This document shows, piece by piece, positions 1 to 11,100 of a DNA stretch of 64,000 bases. Source of the DNA: Streptomyces himastatinicus ATCC 53653 (GTDB lineage Bacteria; Actinomycetota; Actinomycetes; Streptomycetales; Streptomycetaceae); assembly GCF_000158915.1 (NCBI RefSeq), contig NZ_GG657754.1, positions 219,806 to 283,805 of the forward strand, in the 5' to 3' direction. The notes below the pieces were generated by a model that was not told the DNA's origin, did not search any database, and was given only the letters and a program-made list of their open reading frames with translations. Numbering within the stretch: position 1 is the stretch's first letter; each line of letters starts with the position of its first letter. A program made the translations under genes and the position numbers.

Positions 1-167
1 TGCTGCCGAAGATGGAGGGCTGTCTGCGGGCCGTCCGGGGCGGCGTACGCGGAGCACATGTGCTCGACGGCCGGGTGCCGCACGCGGTGCTGCGCGGCGC
101 CCTCGGCGAGACGGGCCACGGCACCACCGTGGTGCCGGACCGCAGCCCCGTGACGCCCCACCGCTGA
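1..167 (+). CDS. argB: acetylglutamate kinase, C-terminal end (partial)
   Basis: The reading frame starting at base 3 is open from the window edge to TGA at 165-167 and encodes about 54 residues. It contains the typical ArgB tail: [14 protein letters not shown], then [13 protein letters not shown], then a GTTVVPD ending. ArgB phosphorylates N-acetylglutamate, the second step of arginine/ornithine synthesis. In Streptomyces the main argB sits in argCJBD, but here no argD follows. The next gene is a convergent acetyltransferase and the coelichelin cluster lies beyond. This suggests a second, locus-associated argB copy that could raise ornithine supply for a siderophore built largely from ornithine. 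The family call is well supported; the role is inferred, and the upstream part is outside the window. Confidence 0.8.
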   Translation, partial: LPKMEGCLRAVRGGVRGAHVLDGRVPHAVLRGALGETGHGTTVVPDRSPVTPHR

Positions 168-179
168 CGCCGATTCCGG

Positions 180-686
180 TCACAGGCTCCGCGCGAGGAT
201 CCGCGCATTGCGCCGGGGATCCAGCGACTCCGCCCAGGACGGAGGCGCCAGGCGCACGGCCGTGGGGACGAATCCGTACCGGAGGAACAGGCCGCCACCG
301 CCGGTCGTCGCCGTGAACAAGGCATCGAGCGACTGGGCGCGCGCCCTGGCCAGTACCGCGCGCAGGAGCGCGGCTCCCACACCGCTTCCCTGCCTCCGCC
401 CGGACACGCAGAAGTTGTACACGACGCCCACGGATCCGCGGCCCTCCCCCGGCGCGGCGGAGTGCACGCGCAGGCCCACGCAGCCCTCGACGGTGCCGTC
501 GCGGGCCTCCGTCACGAGGAAGTCGGCCGCGTGGGCGGCGTAGAGCGAGACGGGCCGCTCCCGCAACGCGCCCGAGCGCACGAAGGGCCCGGACAGCGCG
601 GCGAGTTCGGCGGCGTCCTCCGGACGGGCGGTGCGCACGTGGAACATCGGCGCACGGCGTACGACCACCGCCGACGTAGCGCTCAC
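180..686 (-). CDS. GNAT-family N-acetyltransferase, ArgA-like
   Basis: A 168-residue GNAT protein. The acetyl-CoA pyrophosphate loop is visible as RRQGSGVGAALL, followed by the beta-bulge strand and the GGLFLRYGF segment. The end, GFVPTAVRLAPPSWAESLD, resembles the short GNAT-type N-acetylglutamate synthases (ArgA) of actinobacteria, which make the substrate of ArgB. The start chosen is GTG at 684-686, which overlaps the amidohydrolase stop (GTGA), so the two genes are probably translationally coupled. An internal ATG at 645-647 is an alternative. The gene converges on the argB-like end with 12 bases between them. The GNAT fold is clear; the ArgA-like substrate is a guess from the C-terminal pattern and the neighbour. 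Confidence 0.7.
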   Translation of the reverse strand: MSATSAVVVRRAPMFHVRTARPEDAAELAALSGPFVRSGALRERPVSLYAAHAADFLVTEARDGTVEGCVGLRVHSAAPGEGRGSVGVVYNFCVSGRRQGSGVGAALLRAVLARARAQSLDALFTATTGGGGLFLRYGFVPTAVRLAPPSWAESLDPRRNARILARSL

Positions 687-2263
687 GACGCCGACTTCCC
701 GGTCGCCTCGCGGCCGTCGACGTACGTCGCCACCACCTCGATGTCCCCGATACGCGAAGCGCCCACCCGCCGGGGGTCGTCGCCGAGCACCACCAGGTCG
801 GCGCGCTTGCCCGGGGTGAGGCTTCCCACGCTGTCCTCCAGGCGGCAGGCGAACGCGCCCGCGACCGTGTACGCGTACAGGGCCTCGTCGACGGTGATGC
901 CCTCGTCCGGGCCGATCACCTGGCCGGACCCGGAGGCCCGCTCGACCATGAACTGGACGGCCCGCAGCGGAGATCCGTCCGTGACGGGGCGGTCGGAGCT
1001 GCCGACGAGGGGGATGCCGTGGTCCAGGAACGCCCTGCCGCGGTAGAGCCAGGGCGCCCGCTCCTCGCCCATGATCGCCGCGTAGTCGTCGCCGAAGGAG
1101 CGCAGGAAGTGGGGCTGGACGACCGCGCTGACGCCGAGTCGCGCGAAGCGCGGGAGCTGGTCGGGGCGGATCAGACCCGCGTGCTCGATGCGGTGACGGG
1201 CGCCGGGGCGGGGGCGGAGCCGCTGGGCCCGCTCCAGGGCATCCAGGGCGATGTCGGCCGCGCGGTCGCCGATCGCGTGGACGGCGAGCTGCCACCCGGC
1301 CAGGTGGCCGTCCACGATCGTGTCCGCGAGCACCTCCGGGTCGTCCTGCACCTCGCCCGCGTGGTCCAGCCCTTCGTACGGGCTGCTGAGCGCGGCGGTC
1401 CGGGCCATCATCCCGCCGTCGGTGAAGACCTTCAGCGCGCCCACCGAGAGCCGGTCGTCGCCGAACCCGGTGCGCAGGCCCAGGTCGAGGGCCCGGGGAA
1501 TGCCGTCGGCTTCGTGCGCCGCGACCGTACGCAGCCGGTCGGCGGACACCATCAGCTGGACCCGCAGCGGCAACAGACCCTCTTCGCGGGCGAGTTGATA
1601 GGCGCCCAGCTCGACCGGGCTGTGGCCGAAGAGGGTGCCGCCGATGCCCGCCTCGGCGCAGGTGGTGACGCCCTCGGCCAGGCAGGTCCGGGCGGCGCGC
1701 CCGATCGCCTCGGCCAGGTCCGCCTGGGAGTGCGGCAGACGCAGCGCGCGGGCGGCGCCCATGGCGGCCTCGGCCAGGAAGCCGTTCTCATGCGGAAGGC
1801 CGGCCGGGAGCAGCTCCAGGACGGCGGAGTTGACGACGCAGCCGTGGCCGGAGTCGTGCAGCATGAACACCTTGCGCCCGTGGCTGACCCGGTCCAGTTC
1901 GGCGGCGGTCAGATGGCGGCCCAGGGCCCGCTGGTCGTAACCGGCGATGCTCACCCAGTCGCCGGGCTCGCCCCGCCGGGTGACGGTCTCCTCCACGAGG
2001 GCGAGCACCTCCTCGACCCGTGTGCACCCCGCGATGCTCGGAGTGTTCCGCTTGAAGCCCGTCCAGGCCAGGTGCACATGGGCGTCGATGAACCCGGGCA
2101 GTACGGTGGCGCCCTGAAGGTCGATCACCTCGCGGGCGGGGAGGGAGGTCACGGCCTCGTCCAGGCCCACGATCCGGCCCCGCCACACGCCCAGGTCGTG
2201 GGCGACGGGATGGTCGGGGTCCATGGTGACGAACCGCGCGTTCGTCAGTCTGGTGCAGAGCAT
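683..2263 (-). CDS. metal-dependent amidohydrolase, YtcJ-like (amidohydrolase family 3)
   Basis: A 526-residue amidohydrolase. It shows the N-terminal metal-binding HxH motif in FIDAHVHLAW, the DSGHGCVVNSAVL segment, the DGGMMARTAAL strand, VHAIGDRA, RIEHAGLI, and a late catalytic Asp in GSSDRPVTDGSPL. These are typical of the YtcJ/amidohydrolase-3 group, which includes N-substituted formamide deformylases and related amide hydrolases. The start is ATG at 2261-2263 with AGGAG about 11 bases upstream. The gene is divergent from cchJ, and an almost perfect iron box lies only 31 bases upstream of its start, so iron control is likely. It overlaps the acetyltransferase gene by four bases. The substrate is unknown; action on an N-acyl or N-formyl ornithine derivative is possible but unproven. 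Confidence 0.8.
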   Translation of the reverse strand: MLCTRLTNARFVTMDPDHPVAHDLGVWRGRIVGLDEAVTSLPAREVIDLQGATVLPGFIDAHVHLAWTGFKRNTPSIAGCTRVEEVLALVEETVTRRGEPGDWVSIAGYDQRALGRHLTAAELDRVSHGRKVFMLHDSGHGCVVNSAVLELLPAGLPHENGFLAEAAMGAARALRLPHSQADLAEAIGRAARTCLAEGVTTCAEAGIGGTLFGHSPVELGAYQLAREEGLLPLRVQLMVSADRLRTVAAHEADGIPRALDLGLRTGFGDDRLSVGALKVFTDGGMMARTAALSSPYEGLDHAGEVQDDPEVLADTIVDGHLAGWQLAVHAIGDRAADIALDALERAQRLRPRPGARHRIEHAGLIRPDQLPRFARLGVSAVVQPHFLRSFGDDYAAIMGEERAPWLYRGRAFLDHGIPLVGSSDRPVTDGSPLRAVQFMVERASGSGQVIGPDEGITVDEALYAYTVAGAFACRLEDSVGSLTPGKRADLVVLGDDPRRVGASRIGDIEVVATYVDGREATGKSAS

Positions 2264-2294
2264 CGGTCAGGGTTCTCCTGATGTGAACGCAACC

Positions 2295-2313
2295 TTAGGT
2301 TAGGCTCGCCTAA
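2295..2313. promoter_or_regulatory. iron box (DmdR/IdeR operator), cchJ/amidohydrolase intergenic
   Basis: TTAGGTTAGGCTCGCCTAA matches the actinobacterial iron-box consensus TTAGGTTAGGCTCACCTAA at 18 of 19 positions. It lies between the divergent amidohydrolase (start 2263) and cchJ (start 2361), so one repressor site could control both. Confidence 0.93.
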
Positions 2314-2360
2314 TTGTCAGGAGCTTATCTGTGTCCCTTCCCTCTCACAAGGAGACGTTC

Positions 2361-3461
2361 ATGCGCCTGGGCACGTCCGGCAAGGAGAGCACCTTCGTCG
2401 AGTTCGGACTGCCCGGCACACCCGGCACCGACGAGTTCTGGGCGGCGGCGGGGACACCCGCGTCCTTACCCGCCGACGGCGGCGGCTGGGTGACCCTGTT
2501 CCTGTGGCGCGGGTCCCCGGCGGTCCTCGGCTTCGAGAGCTGGTCGGAGCCGGTACCCCTGCGCCGGTGGGGCGACACCGACTGCTGGTACGCCGAGGTG
2601 CGCATGCCCGCGCGGCTGCGGGTGACCTACCAGTTCCTCGTGGACGACGCGGCGCACGCCGATCCGTTCAACCCGGTCGGCACCGGTGGCGACCGGTCCA
2701 TCGCCGCGACCCCGGACGCCCCGGCCCAGCCACACTGGCCAGCCGTCGGCGCCACGGACGTCCTGCCCCTCCCCCGCACCCGGATCCGCTGGAGCAGCGA
2801 ACGGCTCGGCGGGCGGCGCACCGTGCGCGTCCACCCGGTGGGCGGCGGCGGGCCCGTGGTCCTGCTGCTCGACGGGGACGACTGGCTGTATCTGCACCCG
2901 GCCATGACGGCGTTCGACGCGGCCCACGCCGGTGGCGAGATGCCCGCCGTCACGCTCGTCTTCCTCCCGGCCACGGACCGGGAGGCCGAGTTCGCGTGCC
3001 GGCCCGAGCTGTGGGAGGCGATCCGGGACGAACTCCTGCCGCTGGTCGCGGAGTCCGGCGTGCCCGCCGACCCGGACCGGCTGGTGGTCGCCGGGCAGAG
3101 CCTGGGCGGGCTGAGCGCGGTGTACGCGGCGCTGGAGTTCCCGGACCTGGTGTCCCGTATCGCCTGCCAGTCGGGGTCGTTCTGGTGGACGCCCGGCGCC
3201 GCGGAACTGCCGGACCCCTTGGGCGGCCCGGTCGGCGGCACCCTCGCCGCGCGCCTGCGGGAGCGCCCTGACCTGTCCGGTCTGCGCGTCGCGTTCGACG
3301 TGGGGGAACACGAAACCGCGATGCTCCCCCACTGCGCGCTGACCGAGACCCTGGCCGAACGCGGCGGCGCGACCGTACGGGTCTCGCGGTCGGCGTCCGG
3401 CCACGACCGGGCGGGCTGGCGGCAGGCCCTGCTCAGGGACGTCGCCTGGGCGCTGGGCTAG
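2361..3461 (+). CDS. cchJ: siderophore esterase CchJ (enterochelin esterase family)
   Basis: A 366-residue alpha/beta hydrolase of the Fes/IroE type. An N-terminal carbohydrate-module-like region (about 1-130, TLFLWRGSPAVLGFESWSEP) precedes the esterase domain. The nucleophile elbow is VVAGQSLGGLSAVY (Ser in GQSLGG), an acid residue is expected near VAFDVGEHE, and the catalytic His is in SASGHDRAGW. In coelichelin loci CchJ is proposed to hydrolyse or release the tetrapeptide, since the NRPS has no thioesterase domain. ATG 2361 was chosen because AAGGAG (2349-2354) precedes it by six bases; a longer in-frame start at 2331 lacks such a site. A TTA codon at 2466-2468 implies bldA dependence. 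An iron box lies upstream, and the gene converges on cchI. Confidence 0.88.
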   Translation: MRLGTSGKESTFVEFGLPGTPGTDEFWAAAGTPASLPADGGGWVTLFLWRGSPAVLGFESWSEPVPLRRWGDTDCWYAEVRMPARLRVTYQFLVDDAAHADPFNPVGTGGDRSIAATPDAPAQPHWPAVGATDVLPLPRTRIRWSSERLGGRRTVRVHPVGGGGPVVLLLDGDDWLYLHPAMTAFDAAHAGGEMPAVTLVFLPATDREAEFACRPELWEAIRDELLPLVAESGVPADPDRLVVAGQSLGGLSAVYAALEFPDLVSRIACQSGSFWWTPGAAELPDPLGGPVGGTLAARLRERPDLSGLRVAFDVGEHETAMLPHCALTETLAERGGATVRVSRSASGHDRAGWRQALLRDVAWALG

Positions 3462-3474
3462 GCGCGTCCTGGGC

Positions 3475-5190
3475 TCACCTCGCCACCGCCGCGCAGTACC
3501 CCTCGTCGGTGGCGAGGAGACGGCGATGGGTGTCCTCGGCGGTGATGACGCCGTCGTCCAGCACGAGGACCCGGTCGGCCGCGTCCAGGAGGGCCGGGCT
3601 GCTGGTGATGACGACGGTGGTGCGGCCCCGGCGCAGCTTCGCCACGTTGCGCGCGATGAGCTGTTCGGTGACCGCGTCGACCGCCGTCGTCGGATCGTGC
3701 AGGACGAGGACGTCGGTGTCGGCCGCCAACGCCCGTGCCAGGGACAGCCGCTGGCGCTGGCCGCCCGAGAGGTTCGCGCCGCGGTCGCGGACGCCGTAGT
3801 CGAGCCCTTCCCGGTGGAGGGCGACGACATCGGTCAGCATGGACGCCTCGACGGCCTCGGGCACCATCCCGCTGGTGCCCGACGGGTCGATGTTCGTGCG
3901 GAGGGTGCCCGCGAAGATCTCCCCGTCGTACGGGTTCACCAGCAGGTACCCGCGGACCTCCTCGATCGACAGGTCCGCCAGTTCCTCCCCGCCGACCCGC
4001 ACCACGCCCTCGTACGCGCCGGGCGGGACGTTGACGGCCAGGACCGACGCCAGGTCGGCCGCCGCGCGCGGCTGGTAGGGGGCGATGGCCACGAACTCGC
4101 CCGCGGCCACCGTGAACTTCAGCCTGCGCAGGGAGCCGTAGCGGACGCAGTCGACGTCGAGGTCCCCGCCCGCGGCCGGGTGCCCCGGCCCGGGGGCCGT
4201 CACCGGCGGCGCGGCCAGCACCAACGCCATCCGCTCGGCCGAGGCGCGCGCCATCATCACGTACTTCGGCATCTCAGAGAACAGCTTGAGGGGTTCCATG
4301 ATGAACTGCGCGAGCCCCACGGCCATGACGAGTTCCCCGATGTTGATCCGGCCGCTCCACGCCAGCGAGCCCGCCGTGAGGGTGACGGCGGCGGCGAGGA
4401 CCGCGTTGAGGGCCAGCGCGGTGCCCGCGTAGACGCCGTTCACCTTGGCGACCGTGATGGCCTGGTGCTTCGCCTCCGTGCTGACCTTGCGGTAGGAGCG
4501 GAACGCCGCGTGGTTGCCGCCGAAGCCGTGCAGCGGGCGCAGGCCCGTGATCAGGTCGGCCACCTTGGCGCCCGCCCGCGCCACCCGGGCCTGCTGTTCG
4601 CGGGTGCTGGAGCCGATCCGCTTGGACAGCACGCTCAGGACCGACAGGATCGCGACGGTGCCCACGATCACCAGCAGGCCGAGCCGGACGTCGGCCAGGC
4701 CCAGCGCGACCGCCGCGACCAGCACCGCGACCAGCGAGCTGATCAGCAGCGGCACCACCTCGATGATGTCGGCGGTCTGGTCGGCGTCCTCGGTGGCGAT
4801 GGTCAGCACCTCGCCGGACTTGAGGTCCATGTCCCTGGCCACCGGCTGGAGTCCGCAGCCCGCGACCTTCACCCGCCAGCGGTGCGCCTCGGTGGTGTTG
4901 GCCTTCTGGAGGATGCGCATCCCGAACCGCCACGACAGCGACACCGTCGTGATGATCACCGCAAGCGCGGCGATCGACAGGCCGAGCGCGCCGAGGTTCC
5001 GGTCCCGCATCGTGTGTTCCACGATCAGGCCGAGCGCGATGGGGAAGGCCGTCTCACCCGCCTGGTACAGGCCCATGAGGACGGTGCCCCCGGCCATGGC
5101 GCCGATGTTGCGGCGCAGGGCGGTCCGGAGGATGTCGGACCCCGGCCGGGGCCGCTGGGTGTCAGGAGTGGTCATCGAGGACTCAGGCAT
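3475..5190 (-). CDS. cchI: ABC exporter half-transporter CchI with degenerate nucleotide-binding site
   Basis: About 571 residues: an exporter-type transmembrane domain (about 30-320, several hydrophobic spans) fused to an ATPase domain (about 345-570). The signature motif [15 protein letters not shown] is intact. The Walker A region reads [14 protein letters not shown] with no GxxGxGK(S/T). Walker B reads [13 protein letters not shown] with Pro where the catalytic Glu should be, and the H-loop reads ITSSP without His. The half is therefore unlikely to hydrolyse ATP alone and fits a heterodimer with CchG. The probable role is coelichelin export across the membrane. ATG 5188-5190 overlaps the cchH stop by eight bases; in-frame ATGs at 5205 and 5175 are alternatives. 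It is the last gene of the cchF-G-H-I unit. Confidence 0.85.
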   Translation of the reverse strand: MPESSMTTPDTQRPRPGSDILRTALRRNIGAMAGGTVLMGLYQAGETAFPIALGLIVEHTMRDRNLGALGLSIAALAVIITTVSLSWRFGMRILQKANTTEAHRWRVKVAGCGLQPVARDMDLKSGEVLTIATEDADQTADIIEVVPLLISSLVAVLVAAVALGLADVRLGLLVIVGTVAILSVLSVLSKRIGSSTREQQARVARAGAKVADLITGLRPLHGFGGNHAAFRSYRKVSTEAKHQAITVAKVNGVYAGTALALNAVLAAAVTLTAGSLAWSGRINIGELVMAVGLAQFIMEPLKLFSEMPKYVMMARASAERMALVLAAPPVTAPGPGHPAAGGDLDVDCVRYGSLRRLKFTVAAGEFVAIAPYQPRAAADLASVLAVNVPPGAYEGVVRVGGEELADLSIEEVRGYLLVNPYDGEIFAGTLRTNIDPSGTSGMVPEAVEASMLTDVVALHREGLDYGVRDRGANLSGGQRQRLSLARALAADTDVLVLHDPTTAVDAVTEQLIARNVAKLRRGRTTVVITSSPALLDAADRVLVLDDGVITAEDTHRRLLATDEGYCAAVAR

Positions 5191-8100
5191 CGTTGTGACG
5201 GGCATCGAGGTGGCGAGCCATCGCTTCCGGGGTTCGCAGGGTGAACAGGTCTCGGATGGTGATCACGGGGCCGTACTCCCGGCGGAGCAGCCCGATCAGC
5301 CGCACCGCCAGCATGGAGTGTCCTCCCAGGGACACGAAGTCGCTCACCGCGCTCACCTCATCGTCGTCCAGGTCCAGTGCCTCGGCGAAGAACTCGCACA
5401 CCACGGTCTCGGTCCCGGTCTCGGGCCCCCGCTCCCCCACCGTGGTCAGCGCGCCCAGCGGCTTGGCCTCCGGCAGTGCCTTGGTGTCAGCCTTCCCGTT
5501 GACCGTCAGCGGGATGCTGTCGACCTGGGCGTAGTGCGTCGGCCGCAGGAAGTCCGGCAGCCCGGCGCCCACCTCGGACGCGACCGCCGCCAGCTCCGCC
5601 CCCTCCAGCACCAGATAGGCGGCCAGCCGGTACGCGCCGTCGACCTGCGGATCGGGCTGGGCGACCGCGGCGACGAACCGCACCGCCGGGTGTGCGGCGA
5701 ACGCGGCCTCGACCTCGCCCAGTTCGACCCGGTGCCCTCGGATCTTGACCTGCTGGTCGGTGCGGCCCAGGTACATCAGGTTGCCGTCGGGCCGCCGGAT
5801 CACCAGGTCCCCGGTGCGGTACATGCGCTCGCCGGGTGCGCCGAACGGGCACGCCACGAAGCGGTGGGCGGTCTGGGCGGGCTGCCCGAGATAGCCGCGC
5901 GCGATGCCGATGCCCGACACGTACAGCTCGCCGGGGACCCCGTCGGGAAGCGGCCGCAGCCACGGATCCAGTACGTAGACATCGGTGTTGTCGATGGCCA
6001 CACCCACCACCGGGTCCTCGCATTCGAAGGTGCCGACGCCGAGGGTGTTGATGGTGTACTCGGTGGGTCCGTACAGGTTGTAGCCGACCGTCCCCTCGGT
6101 CTCGGCGAGCCGCTGCCACAGCGTGGGCGTGACGGCCTCGCCGCCCAGCAGCACCAGTGGCGGCCGTCGCTCCGGGTTGTCCAACAGGCCCTCTGCGACG
6201 AGCTGTTGGGCGTAGGTCGGGGTCACGTTGATGACGTCGATGCCGTGCTCCAGGCAGTACTCGACCAGCCGGGGCGCGTCACGGCGCAACTCCTCGTCGC
6301 AGATGTGCACCTCGTGGCCGTCGGCGAGCCACAGCAGCTCCTCCCACGACATGTCGAAGGCGAACGACACGGTGTGCGCGATCCGGAAGACCCGGTGGCC
6401 GTGCTCGGCCAGCACCGGTTCGAAGATCCGGCGCTGGTGGTTGATCAGCATGTTGGTGAGCCCGGCGTACTCGGTCACCACGCCCTTGGGCTTCCCGGTC
6501 GAGCCGGAGGTGTAGATCGTGTACGCGGGGTGCCGCAGCCGGTCCGGGTCGTCCGGCGCGAACGTCACGTACGGCTCGGCGTCCGGCAGCGGACGGTCCA
6601 GCTCGATCAGCTCGCCCGTCAGGCGGGGAGATACGGCGCTCACGGTGAGGAGCACCTCGGGGCGGGCGTCCGCGACGATCGCGGCGATCCGCTCGTCCGG
6701 GTGGTCCAGCTCCAGCGGCACATACGCGGCGCCGACGCGCAGCACGGCGAAGAGCGCCACGATCGAGTCGAGGGAGCGCGGGATCGCGAGACCCACGGTC
6801 GTCTCGGGGCCGATGCCGCGCTCCGCGAGCACACCGGCCACGGCGCGGCTGCGGTCCCGCAGTTCGGCGAACGTCATGGTCGAGCCGTGGGCGACGAGCG
6901 CCACCCGCCGCGGGTCGCGGTCCGCCGCCTGGTCGAACCGGTCGACCACGGTGTCCGTGCCGATGTCCGTCCGCTCCCCCCGCGCGGGCTCCGGTCCCAG
7001 GCCGCGCAGCGCGCCGACCGGCCCGGTGGCCCGGGCCAGGTCTTCGAGCACACGCAGATAGTCGCCGAGGAGGCGGTGGGCGTTCGCGCTGTCCTCGTCG
7101 CGGTACTCCAACTTGACCGTGAGCCGGTCGCCGGGGGTGACGACCCAGGTGAACGGGTAGTGGGTGGAGTCGTCGGCCTTCACCGAGGTGATGCCGTGCC
7201 GGGCGTTCATCTCGGCGAACCGGTCCATGTCCAGGAAGTTCTGGAGCACGAACAGGTTGTCGAACAGGGTGTCGTGCCCGCTGGCCCGCTGGATCTCGCC
7301 GAGCCCCAGGTGCTCGTGCTCCATCGCCTCGACCCTGGCGGTCTGCACGGCCGACAGATACGCGCCGACCGTGTCGTCGGGCCGGGCCCGCGTCCACTGG
7401 GGCACGGTGTTCAGGAGCACGCCGACGATGCCGTCCAGGCCCTCGCCCTCCCGGCCGGAGACGGTCACGCCGAACACGGCGTCGCCGCGACCCGTATGGG
7501 CGCCGAGCAGCAGGCCGAACGCGCCGGTCAGCACCGAGTTCAGCGTGACGCCGTACGCCCTGGCCGCGTCCCGCAGCAACTCCGACAGCTCGGCGGACAG
7601 CGTGTGCACGAGCGTGGCCGGGAGGCCGTCGGTGAGGGACGGCGCCGCTCCGGCGAGCAGCGTCGGGCCGGGGAGCCCAGCCAGGTGCTCCGCCCAGAAG
7701 CGCTCCGATACGGCGGGGTCCCTGGCGTCGAGCGCCCGGGCGTGGTCCTCGAAGCTCGGCGTGGCCGGGGTCGGCTCGGGCAACTCGCCCGCCAGGACGG
7801 CCTGGTAGGCGTCGAACAGCTCCCGCAGCACGATCTCGCGGGACCAGCCGTCCCACAGCAGCAGGTGGTAGCTGAGCAGCAGCCCGTCACGGTCGTCGGG
7901 CAACCGCACCACGGTCAGCCGGATCAGCGGCGGCTCCCCCGGATCGAATCCGGTGTCGCGGTCCCCGGCGCGCAGGGCGTCGACTTCCGCGTCCGTGGCG
8001 AGTGAGACCGTACGGACGTCGACTCGCCGTCCCGCTCCCAGGACCTGGACCGGGTTTCCGTCGTCGTCGGTGGCGAATCCGGCACCCACGACCGGATACC

Positions 8101-11100
8101 GCGCGATCACGTACGCCATCGCCTCGGCCAGCGCGTCGGTGTCCAGGCGCCGGTCGAAGGTGAACCAGCTCTGCGCGACATAGTGTCCGGCCGGGCCCGC
8201 CATCTGCGCCTGGAAGAACAGGCCCCGCTGGAGCGGGGTGACGGGCGCTGTGCGCTCGGCCGTCACGGAGGCGTCCGCGAGGTGTTCCAATGCGCTCCGC
8301 CAGTGCTCGGCGATCTCGTCCGGGATGCCCGCGGCGAGGGTGAAGTCCGCGTGCAGGCTTCCGGTGGCCGCGTCGGTCCAGGCGTTGACCTCGACGGCGT
8401 ACGGGCTGCCCTGGTCACCGCCGATGACACGCGGCGCCTGGGACTCGTCGCCCCGGCCGAGGTAGTTGAACAGCACCTGCGGGCGGGCGTTCAGCAGCGG
8501 GGCCGTCTGCGGGTTGAGGTATCTGAGCTGCCCGTAGGCGAGGTGTCCGCGCTCGTCCGGCTGGCGTTCGGCCACCTCGTACGCCGCCGCGACGGGGTCG
8601 GTGTGCGCGCTGAGCCGTACGGGCGCGATGGAGGTGAACCAGCCGACGGTGCGGGTGTAGTCGTGGTGTTCCAGCGCCGGGACCCGGCCGTGCCGCTCCA
8701 GGTCGACGGCGAGATCGGCGGGCGACGGCTGGACGCGGGTCAGCGCGGTGCGCAGGGCGCCGCACAGCAGCTCGGTGAGACCGACGCCGAGGGCCGCGGG
8801 CGCGGTGCGCGTCACGCGGTCGCTCACCTCGGGCGCGAGCACGACGATGGTTTCGCGCAACTCGCCTATGGTCGGCAGCAGTTGGGGCGCCTGGAGCGCG
8901 TTCACCCACGTCCCGAGGCCGTCGATGTCCTGGACGGACCGGAGGGTCAGCGCTTCGGCGTACTCGGCGTACGACGTGGTCGGCGGGGCCAGAGGCGCCC
9001 CGCGCAGGGCGGTGGCCAGGTCGTCCAGCAGGATCAGCCAGGACACCGCATCGACGGCGAGGTGGTGCGCGGTGACCACCAGGGTCCGGCTCGCCTCCTG
9101 CCACGAGAACGCGACCACGTTCCCGGACTCGGGGTCGAGCCGTCCGGCGGCCTCGTTCGCCACGGCTGTGGCGTCGGTGGTGTCCGTCGTCACGACGGTG
9201 ATCTCGGGGGCGGGCTCGGTACGCAGGGCCCACACCCCGTGCTCGACGCGCAGCCGCAGCCGGAGGGCCGGGTGTGCGGCCACGATGGCGTTCGCGGCGC
9301 GCTCGACGTCGGCGAGCCCGGTGCCCTCGGGTGCCACCAGCGTTCTGGCCTGGGCGAACCGGGCGAGCGATCCGCCCAGTTCCCGCTGGCGCAGGATGAT
9401 CGGCGTCGGCGGGAGCGGGCCGTCCGCGCGGCGGACGGAGGCGGGAGCTTCGGCCTTCGGGGTACGCGTTCCCAAGTGCTCGGCGAGTGCGCGCGGTGTC
9501 CGGTACAGGAACACGTCCCGTGGCACGATCGGCAGACCGAGCGCCCTGGCCCGGTTGATCACGGTGATGGCGACGATGCTGTCGCCTCCGGCGCGGAAGA
9601 AGTCGGTGTCAGCGTCCACGGCGGAGCCAGGCAGGCTCTCGGCGAAGATGTCGACGAGCACGGGCAGTGCGGCCACAGCAGCGTCTTCGTCCGCGAGTGC
9701 GTCGTGGCTGGTCGCGCCCCGCGGCGGAGCCGCATTCGGATACAGTCCCGCGCCCCTTCGGGCGCGCTCGATCAGGGCCTTACGGTCCAGCTTGCCGTTG
9801 ACCGTCAGCGGCAGGGCGTCGACCGGCAGCACCCGGGCTGACACCATGTGCACGGGCAGCTTCGCGGACAGCGACTCGGCAAAGTCACCCGGCACCCGGC
9901 CCACGACATGGGCGACCAGATGGTCGCCGCCGTCCGCCACGGTGACGGCCACGTCGACCACGCCGTCGAGCCCCCTGACCGCCGACTCCACCTCGCCCAA
10001 CTCGATGCGGAAACCCTTGAGTTGGACCTGGTCATCGGCGCGGCCGGTGAACTCCAGCTCGCCGTCGAGGGTGCGGACGGCGAGGTCGCCCGTGTGGTAC
10101 ATACGGGAGCCGTCGCCCGCGAACGGGTCGGCCACGAACCGGCCCGCGGTGAGCCCCGGCCTGCCCAGATAGCCGAGCGACACCTGATCGCCGGCGACGT
10201 AGATGGCGCCCACCCGGCCCGGTGGCACCGGCCGGAGCCGGTCGTCGAGCAGATAGGTGACCAGGCCGGGGATCGGGCCGCCGATCGGGCTGACGTCGCC
10301 ACCGGCGCCGAAGTCCTCGTCGGTCAGCACCCGGTGGGTGACATGGACGGTGGTCTCGGTGATGCCGTACATGTTGACCAGCTCGGGCGATCCGGTGCCG
10401 TGCCGCTCGACCCAGCCGCGCAGCCGCCCGAGGTCCAGTGCCTCGCCGCCGAAGATGATCCGGCGCAGTGCGGGCAACGGCTCGTCGGCATACCGGTCGG
10501 CCTCGATGAACTGGTAGAACGCCGACGGGGTCTGGTTGAGCACGGTCACCCCGCGTTCGCGGACCAGCCGGTGGAAGTCGACCGGCGAGCGGGTCAGCCC
10601 GTATTCCGGCACCAGCAGCTCACCCCCGTGCGCCAGCGCGCCCCACAGCTCCCACACCGCGAAGTCGAAGGAGAAGGAGTGGAACTGGACCCATACGTCC
10701 TGCGGGCCGAAGTCCATGTCGGACCGCGTGTTCGCGAGCAGCGACACCACGCTCGAGTGCGGGACGACGACGCCCTTGGGCCTACCGGTCGATCCGGAGG
10801 TGTAGATCACGTACGCGGGGTCGTGCCAGGTGGCCTCCGGCCCGGGCTCGGTGATGGCCGGTGGCCGCTCGTCCCCTTGCACCAGCACACGGGCCGCCAC
10901 GCCTGCCCGGGTCAGCAGCCGGGTGAAGCGGTCGCGCTGCTCACGGTCCACCAGGACGACCTGCGGGGCGGCATCGGCGAGGAGGTACTCCAGCCGGTCG
11001 TCCGGGTACGCCAGGTCCAGCGGTACGTACGCGCCGCCCGCGCTGACGATCGCGACCAGGGCGACGACCTGCTCGACGGAGCGCGGGACCGCGACGGCGA

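Noticed and set aside
2331..2360. Upstream start of cchJ
   Set aside because: The ten-residue extension would begin inside the leader; AAGGAG at 2349-2354 clearly serves ATG 2361.
4514..8005. Very long open frame (1163 residues) on the plus strand
   Set aside because: It lies opposite cchI and cchH, has low-complexity Arg/Gln/Gly/Val/His-rich translation with no domain, and is explained by GC-skewed codon positions of the real genes.
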